Shown: positions 53,866-61,999 of the stretch, piece after piece
How the letters are laid out: every line of letters begins with the position of its first letter
How positions within the stretch are numbered: the first letter of the stretch is position 1
DNA from: CAZHMN01 sp964533705
GTDB lineage: Bacteria > Electryoneota > B3-LCP
NCBI GenBank assembly: GCA_964533705.1
Contig: CAZHMN010000002.1
Coordinates: 28,608-92,607 of the forward strand
Length of the DNA stretch: 64,000 nt
Reading direction: 5' to 3'
Translations under genes and position numbers: made by a program
The notes under the pieces: generated by a model
Told to the model about the DNA's origin: nothing
Database searches by the model: none
The model's input: the letters and a program-made list of their open reading frames with translations, nothing else

Positions 53866-54020
53866 CTTCTTTCTGCAGGATTCCAACCCATTAGGGGTTC
53901 GTTATGGGCAAATTATACTAATGCTCGTAAGTAATTTCCAGTTCACCAACATGTCATTTCTGCGCCACGAAGAGGTCCCTACGGGAAAAGCAGGAATCTA
54001 TTTTGCTGTTGTTATTAAAC

Positions 54021-54046
54021 CTGGATTCCCGCTTGCGCGGGAATGA
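54021..54046. repeat. REP-like palindrome (CTGGATTCCCGC...GCGGGAATGAC)
   Basis: ATTCCCGC (54025-54032) and GCGGGAAT (54037-54044) form an 8-bp stem with a 4-base loop, inside the context CTGGATTCCCGC/GCGGGAATGAC. This form is a widespread dispersed bacterial repeat, similar to the Neisseria dRS3 element. Only one copy was seen in the window. Confidence 0.65.
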
Positions 54047-54096
54047 CAACTCATGGGACATATGATATCGGAAATTGCTTTTGCAAACCAAATATA

Positions 54097-54121
54097 AAAG
54101 GGCAGGTAAAAAACCCGCCCT
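54097..54121 (-). terminator. Terminator of the minus-strand T9SS-cargo gene
   Basis: On the minus strand, AGGGCGGGTTTTTTACCTGCCCT forms a hairpin with GGGC/GCCC and GG/CC pairing and is followed by TTTATATT. Confidence 0.7.
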
Positions 54122-54148
54122 GTGGATCGGTGTCCCCTCGCTTTCAGG

Positions 54149-56041
54149 TTATTTCACCAAAACCAGCTTCGCTTCGGTCGTGAATTTATCTGCTTGGAGG
54201 CGATACAGATAAACACCTGAAGCGAGATTCGATCCATCGAAGATCAAATCATGACTGCCTGCGTTCATCAAGCCGTCAGCCAGCGTGGCCACCAAGCGGC
54301 CCTGGAGATCGTACACTTTCAGGGTAACATACACCGCGTCTGGAAGACTGAATTTTATGGCTGTCTGCGGATTAAAGGGATTAGGAGTTGCACAAATCTC
54401 CAGGGACTCAATGGTTCCTGTTGCGGCAGTGATTTCCTGGTTTATGTGAATGGGTGAAACGTGGAACGGGACCTGAGGTACCAATGGCGTCGTGGGAATC
54501 GAATCCACGGGGACGTGGTGGTATTTGACGTCATTTAAGGTCCAGGTTCCCGCATTCTGAATGACGTAGCCGGCGTCGTAATCCATCGTGTACATGATGT
54601 GACAATCGCCGTCAACCCACTCCGCCATACAGGGACATTCTTCGGAATAGCATTGCCCGGGTGGAGCGTTTTGAGGGGTGATGGTTTCCGTGACATTCGT
54701 GCCCACCGCCCAATTTAGACCGCCGTCGGTTGATACAGAAACGTAGACCTCCCCCGAAGGCCAACCAGCGGCACTCAGAGCGGTCGTATCGGTGTCGTAA
54801 TACTGATACATGCAGTAGAGATGCCCGGTTACGGGATCCTGTCCCAGAGAAGGCCGCTGGGCTTTGACACAACCGGGACCGCATTCGACCAGGTCTTCAG
54901 GATGCCAGGCATTGGCTACCACGGAGAACTCGTCCGGATACTGTTCAGACCAGTGCCAGATGATCGAAGCATTCCAATAGCACGTGGCCTGGTAGAAGAA
55001 ATAAGACCGAGTTGTGAAGGCGATATGTAGCCAATCATCCTGGTCGAACAGCAGGGTGAGGTCATCGTGGGCGCGCAGTGTATCCCTGTTCGCCAAAAGG
55101 GTATCGGGTAGCAGACTCGGATCGGGAAGGATAAACCGAGTCAGATTGAAAGCTTCGCCAAAGTTCAATTCTTGCCCGTCTTCGTCTATTAAAACCATGA
55201 TATCGTGATGAGGCGTAATCCAAGCGGCGGCCACCCTGTCCGAAACATCTGAAGAAGTGACGTCTGCCCCGTCAACGGTGGTTCGGCCGACTTTTGTCCA
55301 GGTATGGGGCGGCGGCGGGAAGGTGATCGTAAAAGTTACAGGATCATATTCCCCCACTGTATAGACGTGCCAGTCAATTGGATCGGGAAACATCGTAACC
55401 GTGGAAATTATGTGGATTCGTCCATTGCGGTCAATACTGATGTTGGGATAAAGGGTTGACGTATCTTCGCCGTGAACGTAAAGCCATCCCGGTTCCCAGG
55501 TTAAGAAGGCACCGTAATGGGGAAAGAAATCGGCCGCGACAGCGGTATGATAAGCACTGGAGCCCGAGGTCATTTTTTGGTGAAATGCGGGAAAAGCGCG
55601 GTTTCCGTAGCCCAGATCGAGGGTAGCATAACCAGCCCGATAGGAGGACTCCACCGGATATCCAGAACCCGGCCAGACCGGAATCCCCGTCGGATCAATG
55701 ACGTTGTAGTAAACATGCCGTTCGATACCACCGTAATTCAGACCGTTCATCCAGACGAAATGAAGATAGCCTTCGTCATCCATGACCATCTGGCGACCGA
55801 TGGTGCCGAAATGCTGTAAATCGTACCAGGTGGTGCCTATCGTTGCAGTGTCGCCGATGACGTCCAGGCTATTGGCAACTATTGGTTTTTCATAAGGTGG
55901 ATAAGCAACCTGCGCGTTTACCACCTCAGCATCTGCTAACGGGGGATCGATAAAGGGTGAGGGATTTAGTGTATAAGCGCTACTCCAAAGAAGAAGACTA
56001 AGCAGGAGAGCAGACACTGGTATTAGATATCTCGATCTCAT
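54149..56041 (-). CDS. Exported propeller-like protein with T9SS C-terminal domain
   Basis: A 630-residue exported protein: signal peptide MRSRYLIPVSALLLSLLLWS, then several blade-like repeats with 'D..GYLHFVWMN', 'IDRNGRIHIISTVT', 'FDQDDWLHIAFTT' and 'SLGQDPVTGHLYCMY', plus VSVSTDGGLNW, an Asp-box-like element of sialidase/BNR propellers. The C-terminal sorting domain has CATPNPFNPQTAIKF and ends KLVLVK. No catalytic site is evident; a surface or secreted binding protein is likely. AAGGAGG lies 4 bases before the ATG. It has its own promoter with a palindrome upstream, and a terminator, so it is monocistronic. Confidence 0.82.
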   Translation of the reverse strand: MRSRYLIPVSALLLSLLLWSSAYTLNPSPFIDPPLADAEVVNAQVAYPPYEKPIVANSLDVIGDTATIGTTWYDLQHFGTIGRQMVMDDEGYLHFVWMNGLNYGGIERHVYYNVIDPTGIPVWPGSGYPVESSYRAGYATLDLGYGNRAFPAFHQKMTSGSSAYHTAVAADFFPHYGAFLTWEPGWLYVHGEDTSTLYPNISIDRNGRIHIISTVTMFPDPIDWHVYTVGEYDPVTFTITFPPPPHTWTKVGRTTVDGADVTSSDVSDRVAAAWITPHHDIMVLIDEDGQELNFGEAFNLTRFILPDPSLLPDTLLANRDTLRAHDDLTLLFDQDDWLHIAFTTRSYFFYQATCYWNASIIWHWSEQYPDEFSVVANAWHPEDLVECGPGCVKAQRPSLGQDPVTGHLYCMYQYYDTDTTALSAAGWPSGEVYVSVSTDGGLNWAVGTNVTETITPQNAPPGQCYSEECPCMAEWVDGDCHIMYTMDYDAGYVIQNAGTWTLNDVKYHHVPVDSIPTTPLVPQVPFHVSPIHINQEITAATGTIESLEICATPNPFNPQTAIKFSLPDAVYVTLKVYDLQGRLVATLADGLMNAGSHDLIFDGSNLASGVYLYRLQADKFTTEAKLVLVK

Positions 56042-56112
56042 ATAGCCTCCTTCACCTGATAAGTATGATTGCTTCAGTGTGATTGGACAACACTGGAATA
56101 AACTTCGCTTAT

Positions 56113-56140
56113 AAAATAGCAGGATTTTTCCTTAAGTCAA
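56113..56140 (-). promoter_or_regulatory. Sigma-70-type promoter for the propeller-like T9SS-cargo gene
   Basis: Minus strand TTGACT (56140-56135), 16-base spacer, TATTTT (56118-56113). Confidence 0.6.
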
Positions 56141-56141
56141 G

Positions 56142-56155
56142 CGCAAAATTTTGCG
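56142..56155. promoter_or_regulatory. 14-bp palindrome next to the -35 element
   Basis: CGCAAAATTTTGCG is a perfect palindrome lying one base upstream of the -35 hexamer of the promoter at 56113-56140. The position suits an activator or repressor dimer; no regulator can be named. Confidence 0.4.
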
Positions 56156-56188
56156 TTTAAGGCGTTTCTCAGAATCCCTGCGGACAAA

Positions 56189-56212
56189 GGGGCAGACACG
56201 GTGGTCTGCCCC
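56189..56212 (-). terminator. Terminator of the GT39/TPR gene
   Basis: GGGGCAGAC (56189-56197) and GTCTGCCCC (56204-56212) form a perfect 9-bp stem; on the minus strand it is followed by TTTGT. It lies 58 bases past the stop of the gene at 56270. Confidence 0.65.
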
Positions 56213-56269
56213 TGTATTCCGTCTGGCGATAAATGTGTGAAAATCCGATATGGAACCCCTGTCCGGCTC

Positions 56270-58270
56270 CTAAAATCCCACGCGTTTCGCAATCTCTGCA
56301 GCCAGAGTCGTCAACTGGGTATCTCTGAGATCTTGGCCGATGAGTGGTTCGATCAGGCGTGCCGCTTGTAGCGTATCTGACACTTCAAGACAGGCTAAAG
56401 CGGCGTGTATCCGCGCTGGATGGAAGGTTCCTGACAGCTCAAGGGAAGTGAGGAATTGATCTTTTGCTAGGCTCCACTCAGCGCGATTTTCGTAAATCAA
56501 GCCCAGTGTATAGGGCGTGCGAAAATCGTTCGGTTCGATTGAAGCTGCGATGTTGAGTTCATCTATAGCGCGCGTGGTATCGCCGAGATAAAGGTTTAAG
56601 GACGCCATGTTGTAATAGGCGAAAGCGGGTGGATCGGGATGTAGCGAAACACCTTCTTCAAACAATTTTAGTGATTGGCTATAATTCCCATTGCGAGCCT
56701 GTGTCTGGGCCTGCAGAAATAAATCTTCAGCATCCAACATCGAAAGCTCATCATCAGCTACCAGACCAGCGCGTTTGAATTCTTCTGCAGCTTTATCGAA
56801 CTGCTTTAAGGCGTGATAAGAATCCCCCAGAGCACGGTGTGCTTCGGCAAAATCTGGGTCTACAATGAGCGCGCGATTAAACATGCCAGCGGCTTCGGCA
56901 TGACGTTCCTGCTTTTGCAGTACGCTCCCCAGGTTGAAGAAATCCATGCGCGGCGAACTCAAGCTGGCCGTAAAAACAGTGCTGGCATTTATAGGCACAG
57001 CGAAGAGGACGGTCAGCAAGGCCAATCGGGACACAGCTTTCCACTGGGCGCATTTGATGTTATTCCAGAGCGAAGCGAGAGCCGCTGCCGCAAAGGGCAA
57101 CAGCATAAGAAGAACCGGCAGGCGATATTCGGAGGCGACGAAAAAGAGCAGCGTTGCCAGGAGATAACTGAGGATATAAAGATTAGCGATGACCATGTCA
57201 GACTGACGCGCTCGCATAAACCAGAAAGCGATTCCAAGCGGCGCGATCAGACCGAAACCGAGTGGGATCAAGCGCAAAGTCTTACTGAAGTCCTGGGCTG
57301 CGTAGATGCTCAAATTATTAGGTATTTCCGTGCGGTGGAAGAAGAGGTAAAGTTTCCTGAAAAGGAGCTGAAGGTAAGATATCGGCTGATGCACAATGTA
57401 CGACAAACCCTGCTGAAACCAGTAGCTGGACGCTTCCGTAATGCTTAGAACCCGACCTAACCGGCGCGAGGCTTCCAGCCGGTAATCCTCGTTCTCGTAT
57501 TTTGGTTCTGCGGAACGGAGGAAGGGCGCCTCCCAGTAGATCCCTTCGGCTTGCGGATTATTGCCGGCGTAGAAGTTCATGCCCGCTCCGGCGGTCGTCA
57601 GCACCCAGCTCCCGCTCACCTGATAGTTGCGATAGGCCACAGGTGCCAGAACAAGCGCTAATCCCAACAGAAGAAACGCCGGGCGGCGCAAACCGCCATC
57701 GCCCGATTTTACGATAAAAAATACGATTAAAATCGCCGCGAAAAGAAGGACATTGGGGCGCGCCAGTGCGGACAATCCCAGTAAGAGGCCCGCAGCAAAA
57801 TACCTGAAATTCGTCCTGTGCGGTGAAATCAACAACAACAGTATGAGTGCGTTCAATACCAGGATTAATACGGAGGTTAGAAGGACACCTTCGTAGTAGA
57901 CAAAGGGACGGTAAAAAGCGGCAAAAAAGGCACTCAGGAGCCCCACGTTTTGACCGAACAGCCTTTCTCCTATGCGGTAAATCAGGTAAACGAGAAGCAC
58001 ACCCAGCAGGGCTTGAAAGATCAAGCCGACATGGACGTAGGATCCGAATATTAAGTAGAGAAGGGCAAGGACATAGGGATAAAGCGGACTCATGAAGAAA
58101 ACGCCCTCTTCCCCACCCTTTCCTTCAGCAAGCGATTTCGCCAACTCGTGGTAATATTCGGAATCAATGATGGGAACGTCCACCATCGGAGAATTCCAAA
58201 TGTCCACTTGATATAAAAGGCGGACTACCGCTGCTATGACGATGATCAAGATCAGAAGGTACTTTTTCAT
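56270..58270 (-). CDS. GT39/ArnT-like membrane glycosyltransferase with C-terminal TPRs
   Basis: A 666-residue protein. Residues about 1-430 are a polytopic membrane domain of the dolichyl-phosphate-mannose-transferase/ArnT type (PMT_2): an N-terminal membrane segment, then DSEYYHELAKSLAEGKGG and MSPLYPYVLALLYLIFG, which match the loop with the conserved acidic residue, and further helices including LLGLSALARPNVLLFAAILI. Such enzymes move a sugar from a polyprenyl-phosphate donor to a lipid or protein. The last 200 residues are TPRs (MFNRALIVDPDFAEAHRALG; EEGVSLHPDPPAFAYYNMAS). The fusion suggests a transferase with a built-in docking platform. It lies downstream of the Wzc-like gene on the same strand. 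Confidence 0.8.
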   Translation of the reverse strand: MKKYLLILIIVIAAVVRLLYQVDIWNSPMVDVPIIDSEYYHELAKSLAEGKGGEEGVFFMSPLYPYVLALLYLIFGSYVHVGLIFQALLGVLLVYLIYRIGERLFGQNVGLLSAFFAAFYRPFVYYEGVLLTSVLILVLNALILLLLISPHRTNFRYFAAGLLLGLSALARPNVLLFAAILIVFFIVKSGDGGLRRPAFLLLGLALVLAPVAYRNYQVSGSWVLTTAGAGMNFYAGNNPQAEGIYWEAPFLRSAEPKYENEDYRLEASRRLGRVLSITEASSYWFQQGLSYIVHQPISYLQLLFRKLYLFFHRTEIPNNLSIYAAQDFSKTLRLIPLGFGLIAPLGIAFWFMRARQSDMVIANLYILSYLLATLLFFVASEYRLPVLLMLLPFAAAALASLWNNIKCAQWKAVSRLALLTVLFAVPINASTVFTASLSSPRMDFFNLGSVLQKQERHAEAAGMFNRALIVDPDFAEAHRALGDSYHALKQFDKAAEEFKRAGLVADDELSMLDAEDLFLQAQTQARNGNYSQSLKLFEEGVSLHPDPPAFAYYNMASLNLYLGDTTRAIDELNIAASIEPNDFRTPYTLGLIYENRAEWSLAKDQFLTSLELSGTFHPARIHAALACLEVSDTLQAARLIEPLIGQDLRDTQLTTLAAEIAKRVGF

Positions 58271-58321
58271 TCACGCACGAAAGATGTTCAAGAATATGCA
58301 AGCGGATTCAGGTTATAAAAA

Positions 58322-58347
58322 GAGGGCCATCAACATCAGCGGCCCTC
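58322..58347 (-). terminator. Terminator between the Wzc-like and GT39/TPR genes
   Basis: GAGGGCC (58322-58328) and GGCCCTC (58341-58347) pair; on the minus strand the stem is followed by TTTTT. A second hairpin, AAAGGGGGT/ACCCCCTTT at 58394-58417, lies closer to the Wzc-like stop. Confidence 0.75.
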
Positions 58348-58393
58348 CTCCACGCAAGGATTTAGTGACCTATTGCTTATCGGCCAATTAACG

Positions 58394-58417
58394 AAAGGGG
58401 GTCGAGAAACCCCCTTT
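58394..58417. terminator. Second hairpin after the Wzc-like gene
   Basis: AAAGGGGGT (58394-58402) and ACCCCCTTT (58409-58417) form a 9-bp stem with a 6-base loop, 25 bases past the stop of the gene at 58442. Confidence 0.6.
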
Positions 58418-58441
58418 TAATTTCATATTCACATGTTTTAT

Positions 58442-60583
58442 TTATATTGGTTTAGTCCGATAACGCCGCTTACCGGATTTCTTCTTCAACCCCAGCAGCC
58501 CCAGTGGCTTCGATGCCATTTTTTTGAAGTTACTTTCTTCAATTTGATTATAGGCGTGGTAGTAGTAATAGTAATGCGTTCCTTCCATTTGCACTTTATT
58601 CAGAACCACGCCAAGCAATCTGCTGTTGCCCCTTTCCAGCGTTTCCACTGCCTGCTTCAACATCTGCTTGGAAATGGTTCCGGCCGAAGCCACGATGACG
58701 GTGCGATCGGTCAAAGCTCCCAAGATCACCGGATCGTTCAGTGAAAACATGGGCGGCGTGTCGAAGAGAACGATGTCGAAGAGTTTTTCCGCCTCACGAA
58801 TGAACTCTTTCATCTGATTGGATTCGAGAAGTTGAGTTGTGCTGGGTGGTTTGGGCCCGGTGGTTATCACCCAAAGGCGATCCACCCCGGCAGGTTTGAG
58901 CACTTCTTCGATGGACGCTTCACCCAGGATCACTTCCGTCAATCCGATCTCATTCTCCATCCCGAAGATTCGATACAGATCCGGCCGGGCATAATCGGTA
59001 TCCACAAGGAGCACATTCTTGCCCTGTTGTGCCAGGTTGATGGCCAGGTTGGCAACGACGTAGGATTTTCCCTCCTCCGGAATGGAGCTCGTCACCATGA
59101 TGCTCTTTACTTTCTCGTCGAGGCTGCCGAGCTTGATATTGTGAGCCAAGATGTTGTAAGCTTCCCGCAGGAAGTAGACGGATTTCCTGGCGGGTGAAGT
59201 CTCGTCGCCGGCGATCAGCGGAACCTCTTTGCGGCTCATCAGAGGAATGCTGCCCAATAGAGGCAATCCGAGTTGCACCTGAATGGAGTCGGCATCCTTG
59301 ACCGAATCGTCGAGGTATTCAATCAATATGGCCAAACCGAGACCGAAGATAAGACCCAAAATCGCGCCAATGAGCAGATTGTCCTCAAGCTGTGGTGAAT
59401 GCAATTTGGCCTTCCAGGCGGGTTCTATAATGTTGATGTTGGACAACTGCATAGCCTTGGTAATGTTCAGCTTATACTTCATATCCAGGAGCATTCTGTA
59501 AAGCTCTTCAGACGTAGTAGTTGCGAGTTGCAGTTGAGCCAAGGTGTAAAGCTTGGAAGGGAATTCGCTGAGTTGTTTTTCATATTCATCGATTTGACTC
59601 TGAATCTCGCTACGTCTGGCCTTTTCTGATTTTTCGTATACGTCTTTTTCCTGCAGCAGTTTCTTTTGTAATTCAATCGTCTTCTCGCGCAGGGCGATGA
59701 CGGTTGGGTGGCTCTCCGTATATTTGCTCAATGAAGACTGCAAATCGGATTCCAGCTTGGCCAGTTCCGCTTTCAGATAAGCGATCTGATTCTGCTCCGA
59801 GATGGTTGACCCACCGATAAGGGAGGTTTGTCCACCGTAGTTCTGCTCCATGGTATTGATTTCCTGCAGAGACAGATCCATGACGTTCTGCTGGGCGCGA
59901 AGCCCGGCGATCTGACTAATCAGTGTGTTGATCTCCGCAGAAACGTCAACGATACCATCCTGCTCCTGGAATTCGCGAAGCTTCCTCTTCGCTTCGTTCC
60001 AGTCCCGCTTGGCGATCTTGGACTGCTCATCCGCAAAGCGCGCCGCGTCTGCTGTCTCACGATGCTTGCGAGCGATATCTTCTGCGAGGTAAACCTCAGC
60101 GAGGGTATTGGACAGGTCCAATGCTTCCTGTGGATTGGGTGAATATCCCTGGATGGTGAAAATGGGGGATTTTTTGGATGGCTTCACCTTCAATCCACGC
60201 ATAGCGTACCATTGAAAGGTTCCCGTAACCAATTTCAGGGAAGGCCCCGGGGTATAACTGCCGTCCGCTTCCCGTAAATCCAGCTTCTGGGCAACCTTGT
60301 CCAATATCGGTTTGCTGGTCATCTTCATCATTTCGACTTCTGTCATAGAAGAACCTTGCCCCATGTTAGCGGAGAAGAGCATTTCGCTGACCGATTCCAA
60401 ACCGATACTGCGCAATAAGGCCTCCTGGGTACCCTGTCCCTCGATGACCAACTTGCATTCAGCCAGGTAGGTTTTCGGTTTCAACAATGTGGCAACCAGG
60501 ATGATGCCGAAGATCACCACGAAACCCTGGATGATAACCCACTTGCGCCGAACGAGGATATCCCAAACGTGCTTTATTTCCAT
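58442..60583 (-). CDS. Wzc-like polysaccharide co-polymerase and tyrosine autokinase
   Basis: A 713-residue inner-membrane protein. An N-terminal Wzz/chain-length domain starts HVWDILVRRKWVIIQGFVVI with the first membrane helix; a long periplasmic coiled-coil region follows (about 170-400, including GNVR-type SKLYTLAQLQLATTTSEELY), then the second membrane helix (LLIGAILGLIFGLGLAILIE). The cytoplasmic BY-kinase domain has Walker A SSIPEEGKSYVVANLA, Walker A' VLLVDTDYARPDL and Walker B IVLFDTPP. A tyrosine cluster near residues 671-678 (HYYYYYHAY) is the expected autophosphorylation site. It controls export and length of exopolysaccharide or capsule. It has its own promoter. Confidence 0.92.
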   Translation of the reverse strand: MEIKHVWDILVRRKWVIIQGFVVIFGIILVATLLKPKTYLAECKLVIEGQGTQEALLRSIGLESVSEMLFSANMGQGSSMTEVEMMKMTSKPILDKVAQKLDLREADGSYTPGPSLKLVTGTFQWYAMRGLKVKPSKKSPIFTIQGYSPNPQEALDLSNTLAEVYLAEDIARKHRETADAARFADEQSKIAKRDWNEAKRKLREFQEQDGIVDVSAEINTLISQIAGLRAQQNVMDLSLQEINTMEQNYGGQTSLIGGSTISEQNQIAYLKAELAKLESDLQSSLSKYTESHPTVIALREKTIELQKKLLQEKDVYEKSEKARRSEIQSQIDEYEKQLSEFPSKLYTLAQLQLATTTSEELYRMLLDMKYKLNITKAMQLSNINIIEPAWKAKLHSPQLEDNLLIGAILGLIFGLGLAILIEYLDDSVKDADSIQVQLGLPLLGSIPLMSRKEVPLIAGDETSPARKSVYFLREAYNILAHNIKLGSLDEKVKSIMVTSSIPEEGKSYVVANLAINLAQQGKNVLLVDTDYARPDLYRIFGMENEIGLTEVILGEASIEEVLKPAGVDRLWVITTGPKPPSTTQLLESNQMKEFIREAEKLFDIVLFDTPPMFSLNDPVILGALTDRTVIVASAGTISKQMLKQAVETLERGNSRLLGVVLNKVQMEGTHYYYYYHAYNQIEESNFKKMASKPLGLLGLKKKSGKRRYRTKPI

Positions 60584-60642
60584 CGCTCTATCCTCTAATT
60601 AAACATACCCTATTCGTACACGTTCATATATTATAATCTATT

Positions 60643-60671
60643 AAGTTAGTTTATAATTTTCCAAAAGTCAA
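60643..60671 (-). promoter_or_regulatory. Sigma-70-type promoter for the Wzc-like gene
   Basis: Minus strand TTGACT (60671-60666), 17-base spacer, TAACTT (60648-60643), with the extended -35 TTGACTTTTGG. Surrounding DNA is AT-rich. Confidence 0.5.
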
Positions 60672-60759
60672 GTTAAATGTATCAATTTCTGAAGTTTTTC
60701 TCATTTTCCCCTGAAATTCCCACTTTTGCAGCGTGCACATAACTCATAAATTTTCGAGC

Positions 60760-61995
60760 CTATGCCGTAACACTTTCCCGATCATGCTTATGAATTCGCT
60801 CGATGACAATCGGATCTAACCCCAGCAACCCGGCGTAGATTCGCTCGATTTGAGTGGCAATCACGTCCCAATTGTGGTTTAGCGCAACCGTCTTTTCGGC
60901 TTCTTTACCGAGGCGTTTCGCCCGGTCGGGACGCGATAAAAGGTCACAGATCAAACGACCGAATGCCTTAGTATCTCCTGAAGGAGCCAGCAAGCCGTTT
61001 AGTTCATTCTCAACGGGGGGTGCGGCCCCTTCGAAGGCGACGACCGGTAAACCTGCCGCCATGTAGTTCAGCAGTTTGATAGGATAACCCGACCACGATA
61101 TTCTGGGATTTACGGCCACGGAACCGCTCAATAGTACCTGCCGCACCAGGCTGAAATCCGGGTTCATAACGAATACGATATTTTTCTTTATCCCGCAGCT
61201 TTCAGCATCTCGCTTTATTTGATCGGGTTTAGAGCTCGTTAAGATGACAAGCTTCGCCGTCGGGTGATTTTTAAAAACCCCGGGCAAAGCGTTTAGCAGA
61301 AGATCCATGCGCTGGTATCCGTCCAGATTGCCCGCATAAATGATCAGAGGACCGTTTCCCAAATCCAGGCGCTGCCTTATAGATGGATCCGGCGGATCAT
61401 CAATCGAGCCGAAATCAATCCCTGGAGGGATGAATTTAATCTTAGATGCGGGCGTTCCCATCTGAATTAAAAAATCAGCCACCTGCCGGTTGATCGCTAT
61501 GACGAAATCCGCCCGCCGGGGGATGAAACGATCCAGCAAGTAGGCAGCCCATTTCGCCAGAACCTGGGGAATCTTCAATCGGAAGTAAGTGTAAAATTCA
61601 TCCGACATGGTGTTATGGCTGTGGTAAACCACCGGAATCTTCCTCAACAATCGAACCGGGTAAGAGGCCACCGGCGCTTCATAATTGTGGGTATGAATGA
61701 TGGAAATATTATGACGGCGAACCACCTGATCAAGTTTCAGGGCTAAAAGCAAATCAAGAATAGGTTTGCGTATTTCCGGCCCGGAACGAAACTTATTGTA
61801 GCGAAAGAGTTCGGGGATTCGATGGATGGTCAGACCGGGGCAGGGTTGATCCTCGCCGAAGTGATAAGTCACTATGTGAAGCGAATGTCCCCGTCGCACC
61901 AGAGCTTCGGATAGCTCGCGGATTAAGACCTGCGATCCCTGCGACGTCGGAAAGGGGCAAGCCGCCACCATGGCGATGTTCAACGGAGGAATCAT
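60760..61995 (-). CDS. GT4-family glycosyltransferase
   Basis: A 411-residue GT-B fold glycosyltransferase. The N-terminal half has NIAMVAACPFPTSQGSQVLI, LSEALVRRGHSLHIVTYHFG and IIHTHNYEAPVASYPVRLL; the C-terminal GT4 domain has LIIYAGNLDGYQRMDLLLNA and the donor-binding YPIKLLNYMAAGLPVVAFEG with a closing E-type motif and NGLLAPSGD. It transfers a sugar from a nucleotide-sugar donor with retention of configuration; the acceptor is unknown, probably a lipid-linked surface glycan. It starts 4 bases after the stop of the alkaline-phosphatase-superfamily gene, so the two are co-translated. Confidence 0.9.
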   Translation of the reverse strand: MIPPLNIAMVAACPFPTSQGSQVLIRELSEALVRRGHSLHIVTYHFGEDQPCPGLTIHRIPELFRYNKFRSGPEIRKPILDLLLALKLDQVVRRHNISIIHTHNYEAPVASYPVRLLRKIPVVYHSHNTMSDEFYTYFRLKIPQVLAKWAAYLLDRFIPRRADFVIAINRQVADFLIQMGTPASKIKFIPPGIDFGSIDDPPDPSIRQRLDLGNGPLIIYAGNLDGYQRMDLLLNALPGVFKNHPTAKLVILTSSKPDQIKRDAESCGIKKNIVFVMNPDFSLVRQVLLSGSVAVNPRISWSGYPIKLLNYMAAGLPVVAFEGAAPPVENELNGLLAPSGDTKAFGRLICDLLSRPDRAKRLGKEAEKTVALNHNWDVIATQIERIYAGLLGLDPIVIERIHKHDRESVTA

Positions 61996-61999
61996 AATA

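Larger units (their letters stand above)
53791..54148. other. Intergenic region upstream of the sigma-54 activator
   Basis: About 360 bases. It holds the activator promoter (53837-53865), a REP-like palindrome (54021-54046) and the terminator of the T9SS-cargo gene (54097-54121). A 97-codon plus-strand frame overlaps the activator start and has no ribosome site, so it is not called. Confidence 0.7.

Noticed and set aside
54021..54046. CRISPR repeat or terminator
   Set aside because: Only a single palindrome with no spacer-repeat series and no T-run; it matches a known dispersed-repeat type.
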